From positions 1 through 64,000 of the forward strand of contig NW_026516764.1 of the NCBI RefSeq assembly GCF_025766255.1: a DNA stretch of 64,000 nucleotides, given 5' to 3'. The notes below the pieces were generated by a model, which saw only the letters and a program-made list of their open reading frames with translations, had not been told where the DNA came from and ran no database searches. Numbering within the stretch: position 1 is the stretch's first letter; each line of letters starts with the position of its first letter. Source of the stretch: Zychaea mexicana (lineage: Eukaryota; Mucoromycota; Mucoromycetes; Mucorales; Lichtheimiaceae). Positions 1 to 13,181 of this stretch are shown piece after piece. Position numbers and translations under genes: made by a program.

Positions 1-69
1 CATATATTCATGTAGCATTAAGTCATTAGGAGGGAGAAACGTCAACAAGGTTACATCAACATGCCCATG

Positions 70-420
<351 letters not shown>

Positions 421-479
421 ACTACCATTAGACGAAGGAAGAACAAAATTGTTGACTATCTCTTTATGACTGATTACAT

Positions 480-987
480 CAACAGAAGAGGGACAGAACA
501 AACGCATAAAGTCAAAGGAAAGGTCAAGAGAAAGCAAAAAGCGCAAAAAAAAAAGTGACGAAATCCAAAAGGGTTTGAGCGGTCTCCTCTTTCTTTTTTT
601 TATCCAACTTGCTCCTCTTCTTCCCTTTTCACACCCTCTCTTTCCACAACTTCCCTTTTTTTTTATCAGTTCTGTACTTTGAGGTAAGACATCTACGCCT
701 TCTTAAAGCACACTACAGCTAGTACAGCACAGACCTCGTCATCAAGCAGCCCTCCTACTGCTCCTTCTCTGACTATTATATTGCCTGACTCTGCTGCGCA
801 CTGAACACACATACTCACTCACTCACTTCTTTTTGTTTTTCTACCGTACTTGAACGTCTTTTTCGTTTCTGTAATTACTCTGGAGAACCAGGCTAAACAA
901 GAGCACCAGCACCAGCAACACTATCATCACACGCAAGTACACCAAACGCAGCCGTCACAACAAGTAGTAGCTTTTACAGAGAGCGCC
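480..987 (+). promoter_or_regulatory. Pyrimidine-rich upstream region of the RRM-like gene
   Basis: This stretch has no convincing gene. It holds long T/C-rich tracts (about 580-665 and 745-845), typical of fungal promoters and 5' leaders, and ends at the ATG chosen at 988. No clear TATA element was seen. Confidence 0.35.
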
Positions 988-2156
988 ATGCCATCCTTGT
1001 CCTTGGTGCCTCCCGAATCATCCTCATCGCAATCGTCAATGCTAGATGTTGAGGGCTCTACCACTGTGGCTCCTCCAGGCACAGGTAAGAACAAATCAAA
1101 GTGATTTTTCTCAGCCCCCCGCACTTCTATCCTTTCCCATTTTCTTTCCATAAATAATTAGGCGCAAAAGGGCTGTGGCAGCAGTAATAAGCTCACGCGT
1201 ATTATGCAGATCATCAAGCAACCCATCATATATGCGTTGGCAATCTAAGCATCGAAAACGTGCAAGCCGTGTTGCGTCTTCTTCGAGTAGGGAATACTTT
1301 CTTTTTCTGCTATCTAATTATCGTCACCACTGTTCCCATCTCACCTCCACCCCACAGAAGAGAAGAAAACATGTGGTTTACCCTGCGAAAGAGAGAGAGA
1401 AAAAGAGTATGAGAGAGACTAACTACTCTTGTTTCTATAAAGTCTTCAGGTCGCATCAAAACAACGTATCCAGACTTGCTGCTAGGCCCAGGCATATTGA
1501 TGGTGACATTCTATGATTTAAGAGAAGCAGCAGTTGCACTTGAATCGATCAATTCATCCGAGTATCAAGAAAGAGTTAGAGCGACATATATATCCGATGT
1601 TCAATTGGCTACGCTGTCCAACACCCCACCTCAAGACAGCCGATCCGCTAGAACGGTGATTGTAACTCTCTGCGGTGCTCATGATCGCTTGGTGGAATTC
1701 AATTACAAGGTGAAAAAGACAAACAAACGGTTCTCTCTTCTTTCTATTCATATGCTACGTTACATTAGTCTAGTAGAAGCTAATGCAACTACACCTTGTA
1801 ATTGTCTTACACAGGAAGTTTTCGATACTTGGGGAGCTACAAGAAGTATGATTGAGATGGGATTCTCCGGTAGTCGGCGCACGTTCGAAGTTGAATTCTT
1901 TGACCAACGTGTTGCCTTCCGAGTCACAGCTGAGCTGCACAATCACGCCTATCAGGTAAAAGTCTAAATGACTACGTATGGACCCTGCAAACTTTATATT
2001 CTCACAACACCAACCTTTTTTTTTGTATTCAAATAGCTTGAGGGTATCTCTTTCCATGTCTGCAACGCTTGGCTTGGTCCTACTCGTGGTAATGCTTTCA
2101 CTCCATTTAATGCTTCCGGTGCTGTCCACGCCCGGCAAACGAACAGCCATCATTGA
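988..2156 (+). CDS. RRM-like RNA-binding protein, five exons
   Basis: A five-exon model keeps one frame: 988-1084, 1192-1286, 1443-1709, 1815-1955, 2037-2156 (TGA). All introns are GT-AG. The second and third exons carry an RRM-like pattern: ICVGNLSIENVQAVLRLLR, then LLGPGILMVTFYDLREAAVA. The second stretch resembles the RNP1-like part of Mei2-type RRMs (hydrophobic strand, FYDLR, then a helix). A second such unit may follow (FEVEFFDQRVAFRVTAELH). The protein is about 240 residues with a Ser/Pro/Thr-rich N-terminus. Meiotic or RNA-regulatory function is inference from fold resemblance only. The start at 988 was chosen because it opens the frame that splices in phase into exon 2. The exon 1/2 acceptor (AAG) is the least certain junction. 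Confidence 0.5.
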
Positions 2157-3114
2157 CCTCTGGAACCCCCCCCCCCGCGGCGGAACGAATGATGACATTG
2201 TTGCTTTTATCGTTTCTGCTGTAATTGATTAGCCAATAAAGCGAAAACAAAAGTGGAGACTTTGAACACGGCGAGAAAGAGGATATACAGAATGATATAA
2301 TAAGTCAGGGTGATGAATAAGTTGGAAAACTGGTGTTCAAGTTCCTGCATCTGGCGTTCTGTCCTCATTGTAAAGTTGGAGAAGAGGCTGGGTGGGAGTG
2401 GTAGTAACCATTCGACGAGGCGATCCCAAAGGGCGAATAGCGACCACGGCGAGGATGGTTGCAATACTGTAGTAAAGCTGATGCTGTTGTTGTTCGATGG
2501 GGATGTAGAGGTTACTCTCCACGCTGTTGGTTTTGAACAGACCTCTTTATAATGTTTATTTTTCTCATGCGTGAAACTGTTATAAAGCTCATTTATGCTG
2601 TGACCGTTCCAAAATGAGAAGTTTTTGGCATTCTTCCGCTCGTTGCCCCTCTTCTTCACCTGGTACTTGCCTTTTGAAGCAATGAAGAGGATTTGGTTTA
2701 TTATAAAACACTCCTTGTGGTGGCAAGTGCACAATGTCATTTTTTGCTGCTTCGAGAAGTAAATTAACACATGTATTGATTGTCTCTTTCTTTGTGTATA
2801 ATAACTGCATCACAACAATAAGCAGGCATCGGCAACAGCAGAGGTAGCAGCTGAACATACATTTTGCGGAAACTGTATGATTCAGAACCATGATGGAGTG
2901 TGCTTCCGTCTTCCCACAACAATGCCTTGTCATATACGCGACGTACGTACATGTGACCATTATGCAGCAATGGCCGTTTTCATACTCCACTTTTCTTGCA
3001 TGAGGTTTTCAGTGTAATCAAAAGACCAAATTGGATATACTATTACTTAGTGGCAATTGTATACATTTTATGCTGCTACAGTAGATTGGTAGAGTATAAG
3101 AGCACTTGTTTTAT
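2157..3114. other. Intergenic region between two gene 3' ends
   Basis: The region lies between convergent genes and probably holds both 3' UTRs. Short open frames exist on both strands but none has convincing composition or splice structure. A C9 homopolymer lies near 2166-2175. Confidence 0.4.
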
Positions 3115-4395
3115 TTAAAAAATAAGGGTGTGCAGCGATTGGGGCATCGTTGTTTTGATATCCTTTGGCAGATTCTCTTGCGCATCCGTTGTGGTTGCAT
3201 TTACGGCAGGATAAATAGCAAGCACCTGAAGATTAGGACACTGGAACAGGAAGAACTTGACGAATGCGATTCGTGAGTCGTTCTCGTCGCTGATAGCATC
3301 GTAGAAATACCAATCCAGCTTGAACCCATTGACAGTAACGTGCGTCAATGAGGGTAGTTGATTCTTTCTTTCATGGAAAAAAGATATGCTGGTTGGTGGC
3401 ATCGAAGCATAAAAGGGGGATGTAAAGCTCAATCTCGAGATTGTTGATCGGGCCATCGCTGGTAAAAGGGCGGTCAAGCTGCGTGAGGATGGGATAGAAA
3501 GTGTCACTTCACGTAGCGTGCTTGCATTTGCTTCGATGACGCTTTGGCCATGGTACGGAAAGCCACTAAGATCTGATTATATAAAGCATAGACACACAAT
3601 AATATACTTGATGGTTAACCGTTTGGACGTTTAAGCTATCGACAACCTCGTACGGCAGGCAAATGCTTATAATAATGATGATACTAATGACTACATACTG
3701 ACACGCAACAGATCACTGAATATATACTACGTACCCACCGATTGAAGACCACAATTACCCATACCGCCGATTGCTTGGGCACGCTCGAAGGTATAAGCGA
3801 CAAATGAAAAAGGACAATCTTGTTCACCACGCAATGCCTGGGCTAAGGCACAATGCTCTTCTGACGTCAGCCATTTCAATGGATAAGCCTTAAAGAACAC
3901 AGTGGAACGCTTCGACCAAATATTGGTCGCATGCATGTCGGTCATGAGCGTCTGGTGCCAAACACGACTGACATGAGTGCAAGTCGCGAAATCGCGATAA
4001 TCATCAATGTAGCAGAACACCTTGTATACTAGTTTTTGTGGGAGCATTTTGACAAAGTCGACTTTGGGGTTTCTGCCATAGCGTGCCATATGCTTCAATG
4101 CCAACTTTTTTAGCTTGACAAAGTCCTTGTTGTTGATTGCGCTCGTGTGGACATCGTCACAGATGGCGATGGCTTTCTCGCATTGATCAAGGCCAATGTA
4201 TGCTGAAGCTTTTCGAAAGTGACCAACGCGGCATCGATTGTCGACGACGATCATCTCTTTGGCGTATTGCAGAGCTTGGACATAGTCTTTGTTTGTCTCG
4301 CATTGAAGCGCCTGTTTGTTGAGCTCGCTCAGCTTTTTATGTCTTGTTGACAGCATTGTCCTTGGTGTGCTGCGAGCACACGTAGTTTGTAGCAT
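3115..4395 (-). CDS. TPR / F-box / LRR protein (Pof3-like)
   Basis: Two exons: 4395-3735 and 3572-3115, joined in phase across a GT-AG intron (the join reads LQSVDLSGFPYHG). The first ~110 residues form TPR-like helices (ALQCETNKDYVQALQYAKEM; YIGLDQCEKAIAICDD). An F-box follows near residues 115-160 (KMLPQKLVYKVFCYIDDYRD, then CTHVSRVWHQTL). The rest is a leucine-rich-repeat-like tail. The order TPR, F-box, LRR is that of fission yeast Pof3, a substrate adaptor of SCF ubiquitin ligases; substrate and phenotype cannot be read from sequence. At ~370 residues it is shorter than Pof3, so the LRR part may be reduced. A second in-frame ATG 13 codons downstream could be the true start. Confidence 0.7.
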
Positions 4396-4882
4396 ACAGT
4401 AGTTTTACTTTTTTTTTTTTTGGATGGTGAGGAAAAAAAGAGAAAAGGATGGAGGAAAAGTAACTCGATTTTTCCTGCGGACCCGTGATTACTTTTTGTT
4501 CTTACGTCTGTTTCCCGAATATTGTTTGGGTTGCAGATTAATTGCGTTTTGCCTAATGATGATCCTATTTCCCATCCATATGCACTTTTCGCATTGCTGA
4601 ACAGTAACTCAAGCAGTATCATGGATTGCTCTGCTCTAAAGTAACCAGAACCAGTATTAACAGGCCTAACCGGTGAATTATTCTGGCTAGAGTAACAAAG
4701 TATAAAGCATCCCATTTCTTCCCGCATGTGTCATTTACTCGAGAAGTTATAGACTTCATATATCTCCAAAAGTTGTAAACAGTTGCGTAAAAGTTTCTAC
4801 AGACATGTATATAGAATGATATGTGTATTTATAGAGTGTGTATGCAATCATACGAAGAAGAGAGAAAAAAAAAGGAAAAGTA
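4396..4882. other. Intergenic spacer
   Basis: Separates the F-box gene start from the XMAP215 stop. It contains A/T homopolymers (4410-4440, 4866-4875). It should hold the F-box gene promoter and the XMAP215 3' UTR; no defined element is seen. Confidence 0.35.
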
Positions 4883-5893
4883 TTAATAATGTTGCTGCTG
4901 TTGTGAAGTTTTTCCACCAAACTTTTGTTTTAACCGCTGTAATCTCTGCTTGATTTCTGTGGCATCATCTATTGATGGAAATCAACGAAACAGTTATTTA
5001 TATATGTCATCCAACTTAGATTCAAAAGAAAACACATAAAGAAAATGCTCTCTTTACCTGCATGCATGCTAGAGCGAACACCCGACATGGATGATGTGCG
5101 ATGTAAGTCGAACGATTGCTTTTGTTCTTGGAGGACTGGCGACGATATCTGGGGTGTTGATGAATTCCGTGGTGACGAATGATGGCTACCATATTCTGCT
5201 GTACTACTACCTGTGTGGGTGGCAGATACTGGTGTAGGTGTAATAGTAGCTGAAGCCAAAGGAGGGCTTGTTGCTGATGCTGTGGAAGAAATGGGTGGCG
5301 TCGTTGTCGCTGTCGCTGTCATACCACCACCAGCAGCAGCAGCAACAGCAACAGGGGATGATGATGATGCGGTTTGGCTTGAGCGAAGTTCATTATCTTC
5401 AGCAGCCAGATTGCTCAGACCGCGACGAATGTAACTCTGGAAATATGTACCGGATTGACAGAGATACGTATTCACCTTGGCTTCGGCAAGCGGGTATTTC
5501 TTTTGAAACTCGTACAGTTCAATGATGCCCTGTTTGGTTTGCTCGCGCGTGCCAATCTTGACAAAGATTTGTGTCAAGAGATTGTTCATTTCGTAGTCGG
5601 AAAGTGGCTTGTTGGGATCGTCGTGTTGTTGCTGTTGGTCTTCATCGATTTGCATCGGTTGGACATTATTATTAATGTGATTGCTGTTATTATTAGGATG
5701 ATGATTAGATGTATTATTATTGTTGTTGCGCATCGGCGCAGCAACGGGTATCGTAGTGTCCATGGGTACGTCAGTTTCTCCTGAAGGATAGGAAGCCATT
5801 GACGTTGATCGTAACATGCCATTGGATTGGAGTGAAGATATGGAAGATGGACGGCTCAGGGATGAATTGAACGATTGTGCTGAGTATCTTTGC

Positions 5894-5931
<38 letters not shown>

Positions 5932-8900
5932 CTGATACTGACTTTCGACTCCGGGTTGTTTTTGATGTTGCATAGCAATTGGGGATTGTGGCTGCGGCGG
6001 TGGTGGTGTCTGTTGTTGTTGTTGTAGTCGTGTCTGTTGCAATCGTTCACGCTTTCGACACGCTTCCAACATGTGATGTAAATACGGATACACACTGCTT
6101 GCTGGTGGATTGTCGATCAGACTCAGGTGTTGGAAAATTGAATCGCCCAAGCCATTGACGAGTTCCAAAAGCAACGTCTTGACCGTTCGAAGTGGCATCT
6201 CGCCCAAGGGAACATTCTCGGCTGCACGGCGTTTCCATTCGGCTGGCGGTGTCGTGATGAAAAACTTGTTGATTTCGTACAGTAACTCATCAGGATTCAA
6301 TACGCGTGCGCGCAGATTTTCCTGAACCGTCTTTGCCAGCTTCCACAAGCATTTCATCGTCAACTCAGTGTAACGCGTTTCTTTGGCGCCTGGATCGTCT
6401 CCAGGACGAAGACTGGCTGCACAAGAGCCCAAGATGGACAGCAACGCACTGTAACAGAGACAAAACATTTAAGTAACCAAAATACCTATTTAAAAAAAAC
6501 ATGAAATGGTTTTTACCTAAACGTCGCGTTTCGATGACTATTTTCAAGAACTTTCACCATAGCAACATTCAAGGCTTTGGATAGTTGCGGTCCAGATTCC
6601 ATGGAAAGCATTTTCTGATCAAGCAAGCGATGGGCCAGCTCCTCCAACAAATGGTGTAGAGCGTCTTGCGATACCGCGCATGCCAAGTCCCGGTTGGAAA
6701 ACAAAAGGACGAGTGCGTTGACGAGATGTTTGCATAAACGTGTCATGGCTGGCACCCGTGGATCCACATTCGAGTAGGCAAGGCGTACTTGCAGCGTGAT
6801 GGCATTGATAAGCGGCTCAATGTCAGGCAATATCAATTCAGACTTGGAGTTCAACAGTTTGTCCAGTTGCTTCAATGCCTCGATGCTAGGCTGAGGATCA
6901 CCGCTGGTGATCTGGGAAATCAAATAGTCAACAATATAGTCACCGCGATCTTGCTGAACAGCCTTTTGGAACGCCTGGTGTGTTGCTGAACGAGGCTGGC
7001 GCATCGATGACGGTCCCGGCAATGTTCTTGGCTCGCTAATACCTGCCATACCCGCAGCACCGCCATCGTTGAATTGATTGCCATAATCGTCGGTCACATC
7101 CTCCATAGGTTCAGCGTCATACATACGTTGCTGTTGCTGTTGCGGTGGTGGCGGTGACGGCTGAGCAATACCAGAACGTTGTTTACCATGTCCAGGCCGT
7201 GGAAGACGAGGAAGTTGGCTGACCGTAGGGAATTCGTCAATCTCCATCTCCTGAGCCTCTTGCTTTTCGCGCGCTTCCTTTTCTGCCAGGACGCTTGCTG
7301 ATGGCTTTGTGCGTTTCAAACGTTCTTCCAGCATTCCTTTTTCCTTTTCACCAAGACGACTGACATACTTGAACACAGCATCGCCTGTGAGAATGTAGGC
7401 CTGAGCAATCGCGCTCAACGCAGCGTTGCGTACGCCAGCGTCACGATCACCAATGTGCGTAGCAATCAATGGAAGCGATTTGTTGGGAAGCATGACCGAG
7501 ATACCATTTCGCTGAATCAACGCACCGACTTCTTCCAAACATTCAGCCCGTGCTTTGGCGTTCTTGGAGGTTGCTGCCGAATCCAGGAGATAATTGAATA
7601 GTTTGCTGGCCGGATAGATACGACAGACGGACTTGAGGATAGTGCGGATACGCGTACGCATGACTTCCTTGGGATCGCCCACCTTGTTGATCAAGAACGG
7701 CAAGAACGAAACGGCTTCATATTCTGTCAAATGATAACCTTCTTCGTCCATGACCGCAACAAGATTTTGCGTAACGTCCAAACACTTGATGAGCATGCTT
7801 GTGTTGGTATCGAAGAAGCGGATCGTCAAGTATTTGAGAATGAGATCAGCATTGGCAATGTATCGCTGTTTGACATCTGAAAAATCGACACCGTATCTAT
7901 CAGAGGCGACTTCAGGGTTGGCCAAACAGTCGTTCAAAAGCGTGAGTCCGTTAAGTCGGTCGCGTTCGGCGTATTGGCTGGTGCTGAACAGTAAAGCACG
8001 CACTTCTGCGCTCATGTTGGGCTCGCATATGGCTTTCAAGCCGTCAATGACATCAGGTCGTGGGACGTCGAATTGCCATCGAATCTCCTTCTTGGCACGC
8101 ACTAGTTTTGCGCGAGCATCGCTAGTCAATACAGGTGCCTGGCCACCAGCATCGGCAGCGGCAGCAGCAGCAGCGGAGGCTGGAGCAGCAGCAGCACTAC
8201 TAGACGGTGGGGCTATACCCGATGCCCGTGGTGCTTGCAATCCTGGCTTACGTTTTGATAGAATTCGTGATCGTCCGACTGAACTTGCTTTGGGTAGATG
8301 GTCTTCTGCTGGTTCAGCAGCTGCGGCTTTCGATGGTGCTGCCGACATACGCTTAGCTTGAACCGGTGCTGAACTTGGAGCCACCGTAGTAGCAGCAGCA
8401 GCAGATGCGGCCCCCCGATTCGCTTCAATCAGTGGCATGATCGCTTGCCGTTGAGCGCCCTTCAAATCAGCAGCCTTGTGGACGACAGCGTCATAGCCAG
8501 CACTAGCGATAACTATGGGTAAACATGCCTGAGCGGATTTTCGAACATCGCCATTTCGATCCTGCAGACTCGACAATAAAGGTGCAATGATGGATGCAAG
8601 GTCGTACGATGGTGCATTTTCGTCTTCTTTCAATTGAATAGCCAGCCAAGCAAGCAATTCTTTTCGTAGTGATGGGGAATCGGCTGCCAAGCTCGCTGCA
8701 AATGATCCAACCATGCCTTCCAGACTGCAAGCCTTGCGGAACTGATCCAAGGCAGCGATACCGGCAGCACGCACGTTGGCCTTATTGTCGGATAGCGACG
8801 CTGCGACAGGACCTGTCAATGCTTTGAGATACTTTTCGAACGGTTTGCCGGCTGATTCAGCCAAAAGACCGGCGATCTCGAGTGCCATGATTTGTAAGTT

Positions 8901-11900
8901 CTTGTTGCTGTCATTGAGTCGTTGCTTCAAAACACCCGGGAATTCACCCAGGTTGGGTTTGATGCGTTTGTTGGCGCCTTGAATAATACCAAGCACCTTT
9001 TCAAGACCTTCTTTACGAACCTTCCAGTTGGCATCGCTGCATTCACTCGAGGCTTTATTCAGTGCAGATGAAATGTCAACACGTGGGAACAGAGATTCGA
9101 CAGCATCTGCAGCAGCGTTTCCGCCTCCGCCTCCGCCCCTGCCTCCAGCCGCTTGACTTGTGTCAGCCTGTGGTAAAATAGTGACAGCTTTAGTCGGAAT
9201 GTTCGAGAACTTATCCAAAAGCAGGTTCTTCCCTCTTTCTCTCTCTCTCTTACCGTTGTTTTGGTCGGCTTGGGTGGTTCCATTTGTGCAACCCTGTCAA
9301 ATTCTGCTTCAATGTTTGCCATTAAAGCTGGTGTAACGTCCTGCACAAACGACTTGACCTCTAATAGACAAATCCTTTTAGCAACTCGTTTCTCTCTCTC
9401 TCTCTATCGCCACAAACCACCAGGTCGGGAACAATCATTTACCTGGTCCAATGTAGAGACGCAAAGCACCCAGAACAGTGACCGCACTGGTACGTACAGC
9501 TGCGTTGGTGTTGCCAAGAGCAAACTTGAGAAACTCGATCAGATCCCGCACCTGTAAGCCTGCAATACCAAAGTCCATGACGGCTCCATGGATCCATGTC
9601 AATGAATCGGCGAGCACCTTGGGTGACTTGGCCTTCTTCCAGATAGGGTACGATTGTGAAAAGACAAACTGGAGAGATGTCTTTTCGGCAAATACAACCA
9701 AACACTCGCCTGCTGGTTTCTTCAATTTGATATCACCGAGCTTTTCAACGAGCACTAGACACACAAAAAAAACAATAGCATGAGTATATAAAAAAAAACA
9801 AAGGTCTAACCCGCATGGCAAAACCCCCCGGGGGAATAAAGTGAGTACCTTGTATAGCGATAGCAACGCATGCTTTTGTAAAGTTCGGGCATCTTTCAGC
9901 CAACAGCTGCATCGTCGCAAAGAGTTTTCCCATCACTTGAAAGTTCATTTCCTTCCATCCAGGCTTCTTGGAAAACACACGAAACACGATTTCTGGCTCG
10001 GTCTCGATCGTGTCGTCGTCGCCCATCTGATCGAAATGACTGTAAAGCGATTCCATGGCTGCCAATCTGATTTTCCATTGACTTTGTTGAAGTTCTTCCC
10101 AGATCTTGGCCGGAACAAACTCAGTTGTCCGTGCCTCGGCATCTTCAGGGGTAAACCTGTATTTTACTGTTTCTTCCGGTCCGCTTGAAGGTGGTAATTT
10201 GGCGGCTTTCTTGGGTGCTGCTGCTGCTGCTGTAGGTGCTTTCGGTTTTGGTTTTGTTGAGGAAAGGGTCGGTTTTTTGGCCGAGCTTCCACCTGCAAGT
10301 CGCGACGGTGGTTTTCGTTTGGGCGGACTGATCGCTGGTGCTGCATTCATACCGTCGTCGTCGTCGTCGTCGTCGAGTGCCATGGGTTCTGGTTTTGCTG
10401 CGGGTTTTTTGACAGGTGGTTTGGCTGCAGGGGCCTTCAAGAGGGAAGGTAGGGGAAGAATATCCATATGGAAAAGTAAGAAAACACACATTCACCTAGT
10501 GTATGCCTTTCTACAATAACCCTTGAGCGGGGGGCCCCATCCTCTCCTGTTTTTTTTTTCCATTACCACTTTACCTTTTTAGCGGGTGGCGGTGGAGGTT
10601 TCTTTGCAACGACAGGTTTTGCTTTTACTTCGGCCTTCTCAAATGCCTCCTTGATCTTGCCCATTTTGATATCGTCAAGACCTTCTGTCCAAGGCAGTAA
10701 TGCCTTTTCGCCAATGACTTTCATCAATGTACCAAGACCCTCTGCACCGGCTTCACGGGCCCCGCCATCTGCATCGTCGAGTGTTTTGAGCATCAGCTCT
10801 GCAAATGCCTTGTATTCGGGTTTGACGGGCGCCACACGTGTTTCTTTCAACCGTCGCGACAGCACTTTGACAGAGCCACCGCGTACTTGAGGATTCTTGT
10901 GCTTTACACCCGTTGAAATGTCTTCAATCATCTCGCTTAGCGGTACGGATGCTAGTACTGCATTGAGGCCGTTTTGAAGATGTTCGAGAATCGCTGGTTT
11001 GCGTTCTTTGAGTTTCTCGATCATTGGTAGAGCAACCTGTTGTATTCCCCCCCCACACACACACACCACAGAGTGAGCATGGTTATTTCGTTGGTTTCTC
11101 GGTATAAGCTGGAGAGAGAAAAAAAGAAACGTACCACTCCTTTATATTTGCCAAAATCCTGACGAAGACCAGATGCAATTTTCTCGATACAATTTGCTGC
11201 CGTTCCCACCAGTAGAATATTTGTGTCGCTAATACGCTGTGGCACACAAATGGTGGGTTAGTGGTGAGTCAATATCAATCAAAGCCTTTCGATGTGTCAG
11301 TTATACCTTTGCCAATGCACCCATTAATTCTGTATAATCCTTATCTGCGAGTCTTGGAGTTTCTACCACTTTAAGCAAAGCGTCTAATGCCTCTCTTCGT
11401 TCCTGCCACTTTTTGGAAGCCTATAATAACCACATGAACATTTGACACAAGGGGGATGGCCATCCCCATCGTTTAGCACATTCTGTTTTCCCCTCCAGTA
11501 CACACACACACACACACACACAGTACACACAGAGACTGAGATATCTCACTAGTAATTCAAAAAAGTTGGGTGGCAATTTGCTTGTAATATCGACTGGATC
11601 CGCTAAATCATATGGATCAATCACTTCTTCCTCCATTGCCTCGCCGCCGCCACCATCTTCGTCATTATCTTGTGCATCGCCTAGTTTCGAACATATAGAA
11701 ATCGTGTTAATAAGAGTTAAAGTACTGAATTTCCAACTATTTTTTTACCCATTTCAACTTCAGCAGCAGCGGCTTCGGCAGCGGCAGCTTGTTCCGATCG
11801 CAATAATCGCTCGGGTTTAGGCTTTTCTTGTGGCAATTTTGAAAATGCTTCTTCCAAATCCTTTTGTTGAACTGGTTTAAGATCGGAAAGGTATTGATTT

Positions 11901-13181
11901 GTTGCTGGACCCAGCCATCGATAAAGTTCGACCGTTAATGCAAAAGTCTAAATAACAAAGAAGTGTCGTTGTTGTTGTTGTTGTTAGCTGCCAAGTAGCT
12001 CCTGACTCCCGCTTACTACCAGTATATATAAATCTGCTGGGGCCTTGCAGCAGGCATATGTGTATGCATCTTACCTCCGCTCGCACATTCTTATCCGTGT
12101 GTCCGAATAACTTGGGTATGATTTTAAGGATTGGTTTAGGGCCGACTGTCTTGATACCGTATTGTCTGATAATGTATCCTTTGGTTAGTTTTTTTTTTTT
12201 TTTTGGTTTATCCATGGATCATATCCATGCGACGACTCATTAGAGATTACTACTACTACTACTACTACTGATTTACTTTACAAACTCCTTCAAGACGATG
12301 ACTGTTTGAGTCACCAGTTTGGGTTGTTTAGCTTTTATGCCAGGTATGACGAGTTCCTGTGTTGCAGAGAGAAAGAAATAGAAAGAGATCGAACAATCAA
12401 CAAAGACATGGCGATAAGCAAAATAAGCCATGTTGCAGCACCCCCCCCAAGAAACACTTACCACCACTGGATCAGCAACATCGATCTCTGCATATAATAA
12501 AAGGAGTTCGGTTGCTTTTTGCTTCGTGCCAGCTTTTGTAGCACCGAGGCACTTTTCGACAAGGGCAGGTACAACCGTTTCACGGGTGCTGGAAAAAAAA
12601 GACAGCATATAACGGCAAAAGTGGTGTATGTTAGAGTAAACGAATCTCCTTCCTTCCTTCCTTTGGCTTTCTCTCTCTCTCTCTCTATCCCTCCTGCTTT
12701 CTTTGCACACACACCCTATCTATGTTTCCTATGGCCCCTCTCCGACTACCAGTATTAATTCTAACCCCAAGCAACCGCAGCAAACATAAAAAAATAAATG
12801 TATATCAAGAAGCCGCACCCCCTTTCTATGTCATTTTACCTTGAAGCGTTGGGTGCATTATTTACATATTCGGTTATCGTGGTGAGCCCTGCTTCTTGCG
12901 CAACGGCATTGGCATCTGTGGCGATTTTCTTTAAATAGCTTTCGTACGTGTAAAAGTCGGAATCGTTGTCCGTTTTTCGAAACAGGGATGTTAACTCTTC
13001 ATACGCTGACACACGCGCTTTCCAAAGCTACATTTAACGGATAGTGAGTTGAAAAAAAAGTCAATGCATAAACCATTAAAAACTAGCTTCTTTGTAAAAA
13101 TAAAGATCCAGTTTGTACCGTGTGTTGTAATCTGTCAGTTACTGGCAGTTTTTCAAAGTCTTCTCCACCTCCAGAATCCAT
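4883..13181 (-). CDS. XMAP215/Dis1/ch-TOG family microtubule polymerase
   Basis: About 16 exons give a protein of roughly 2,200 residues. It starts at 13181 (MDSGGGEDFEKLP) and ends at 4883 with KQKFGGKTSQQQQHY. Example exons: 13181-13119, 13027-12840, a long exon from ~9200 to 6519, ~6448-5060, and a last exon 4971-4883. Repeated TOG (HEAT) modules are visible: TOG1 (about 13.1-11.9 kb), TOG2 (about 11.6-10.65 kb; VRGGSVKVLSRRLKE), TOG3 (about 10.15-9.45 kb), TOG4 (about 9.1-8.4 kb) and TOG5 (about 8.1-7.3 kb), joined by Ala/Lys/Pro-rich linkers. A conserved C-terminal region follows (NKPLSDYEMNNLLTQIFVKI). The family binds tubulin dimers and adds them at microtubule plus ends, at spindle poles and kinetochores. 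The length matches animal ch-TOG rather than the two-TOG yeast proteins Stu2 and Alp14. A poly-Gln tract and Ser/Thr-rich segments interrupt the C-terminal part. Confidence 0.92.
5890..5933 (-). repeat. CAG/CAA repeat encoding poly-Gln
   Basis: Mixed CAA/CAG codons encode about 14 glutamines inside the C-terminal part of the XMAP215 protein. A second Gln-rich block lies near 6010-6030 and an Asn-rich stretch near 5690-5725. The codon mixing suggests a stable low-complexity linker rather than an expanding triplet. Confidence 0.8.
11498..11521. repeat. (AC)n microsatellite in an XMAP215 intron
   Basis: Simple ACAC tract inside an intron of the XMAP215 gene. No function is proposed. Confidence 0.7.

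Noticed and set aside
7750..8361. 203-codon plus-strand frame
   Set aside because: Antisense shadow of the XMAP215 coding exon.
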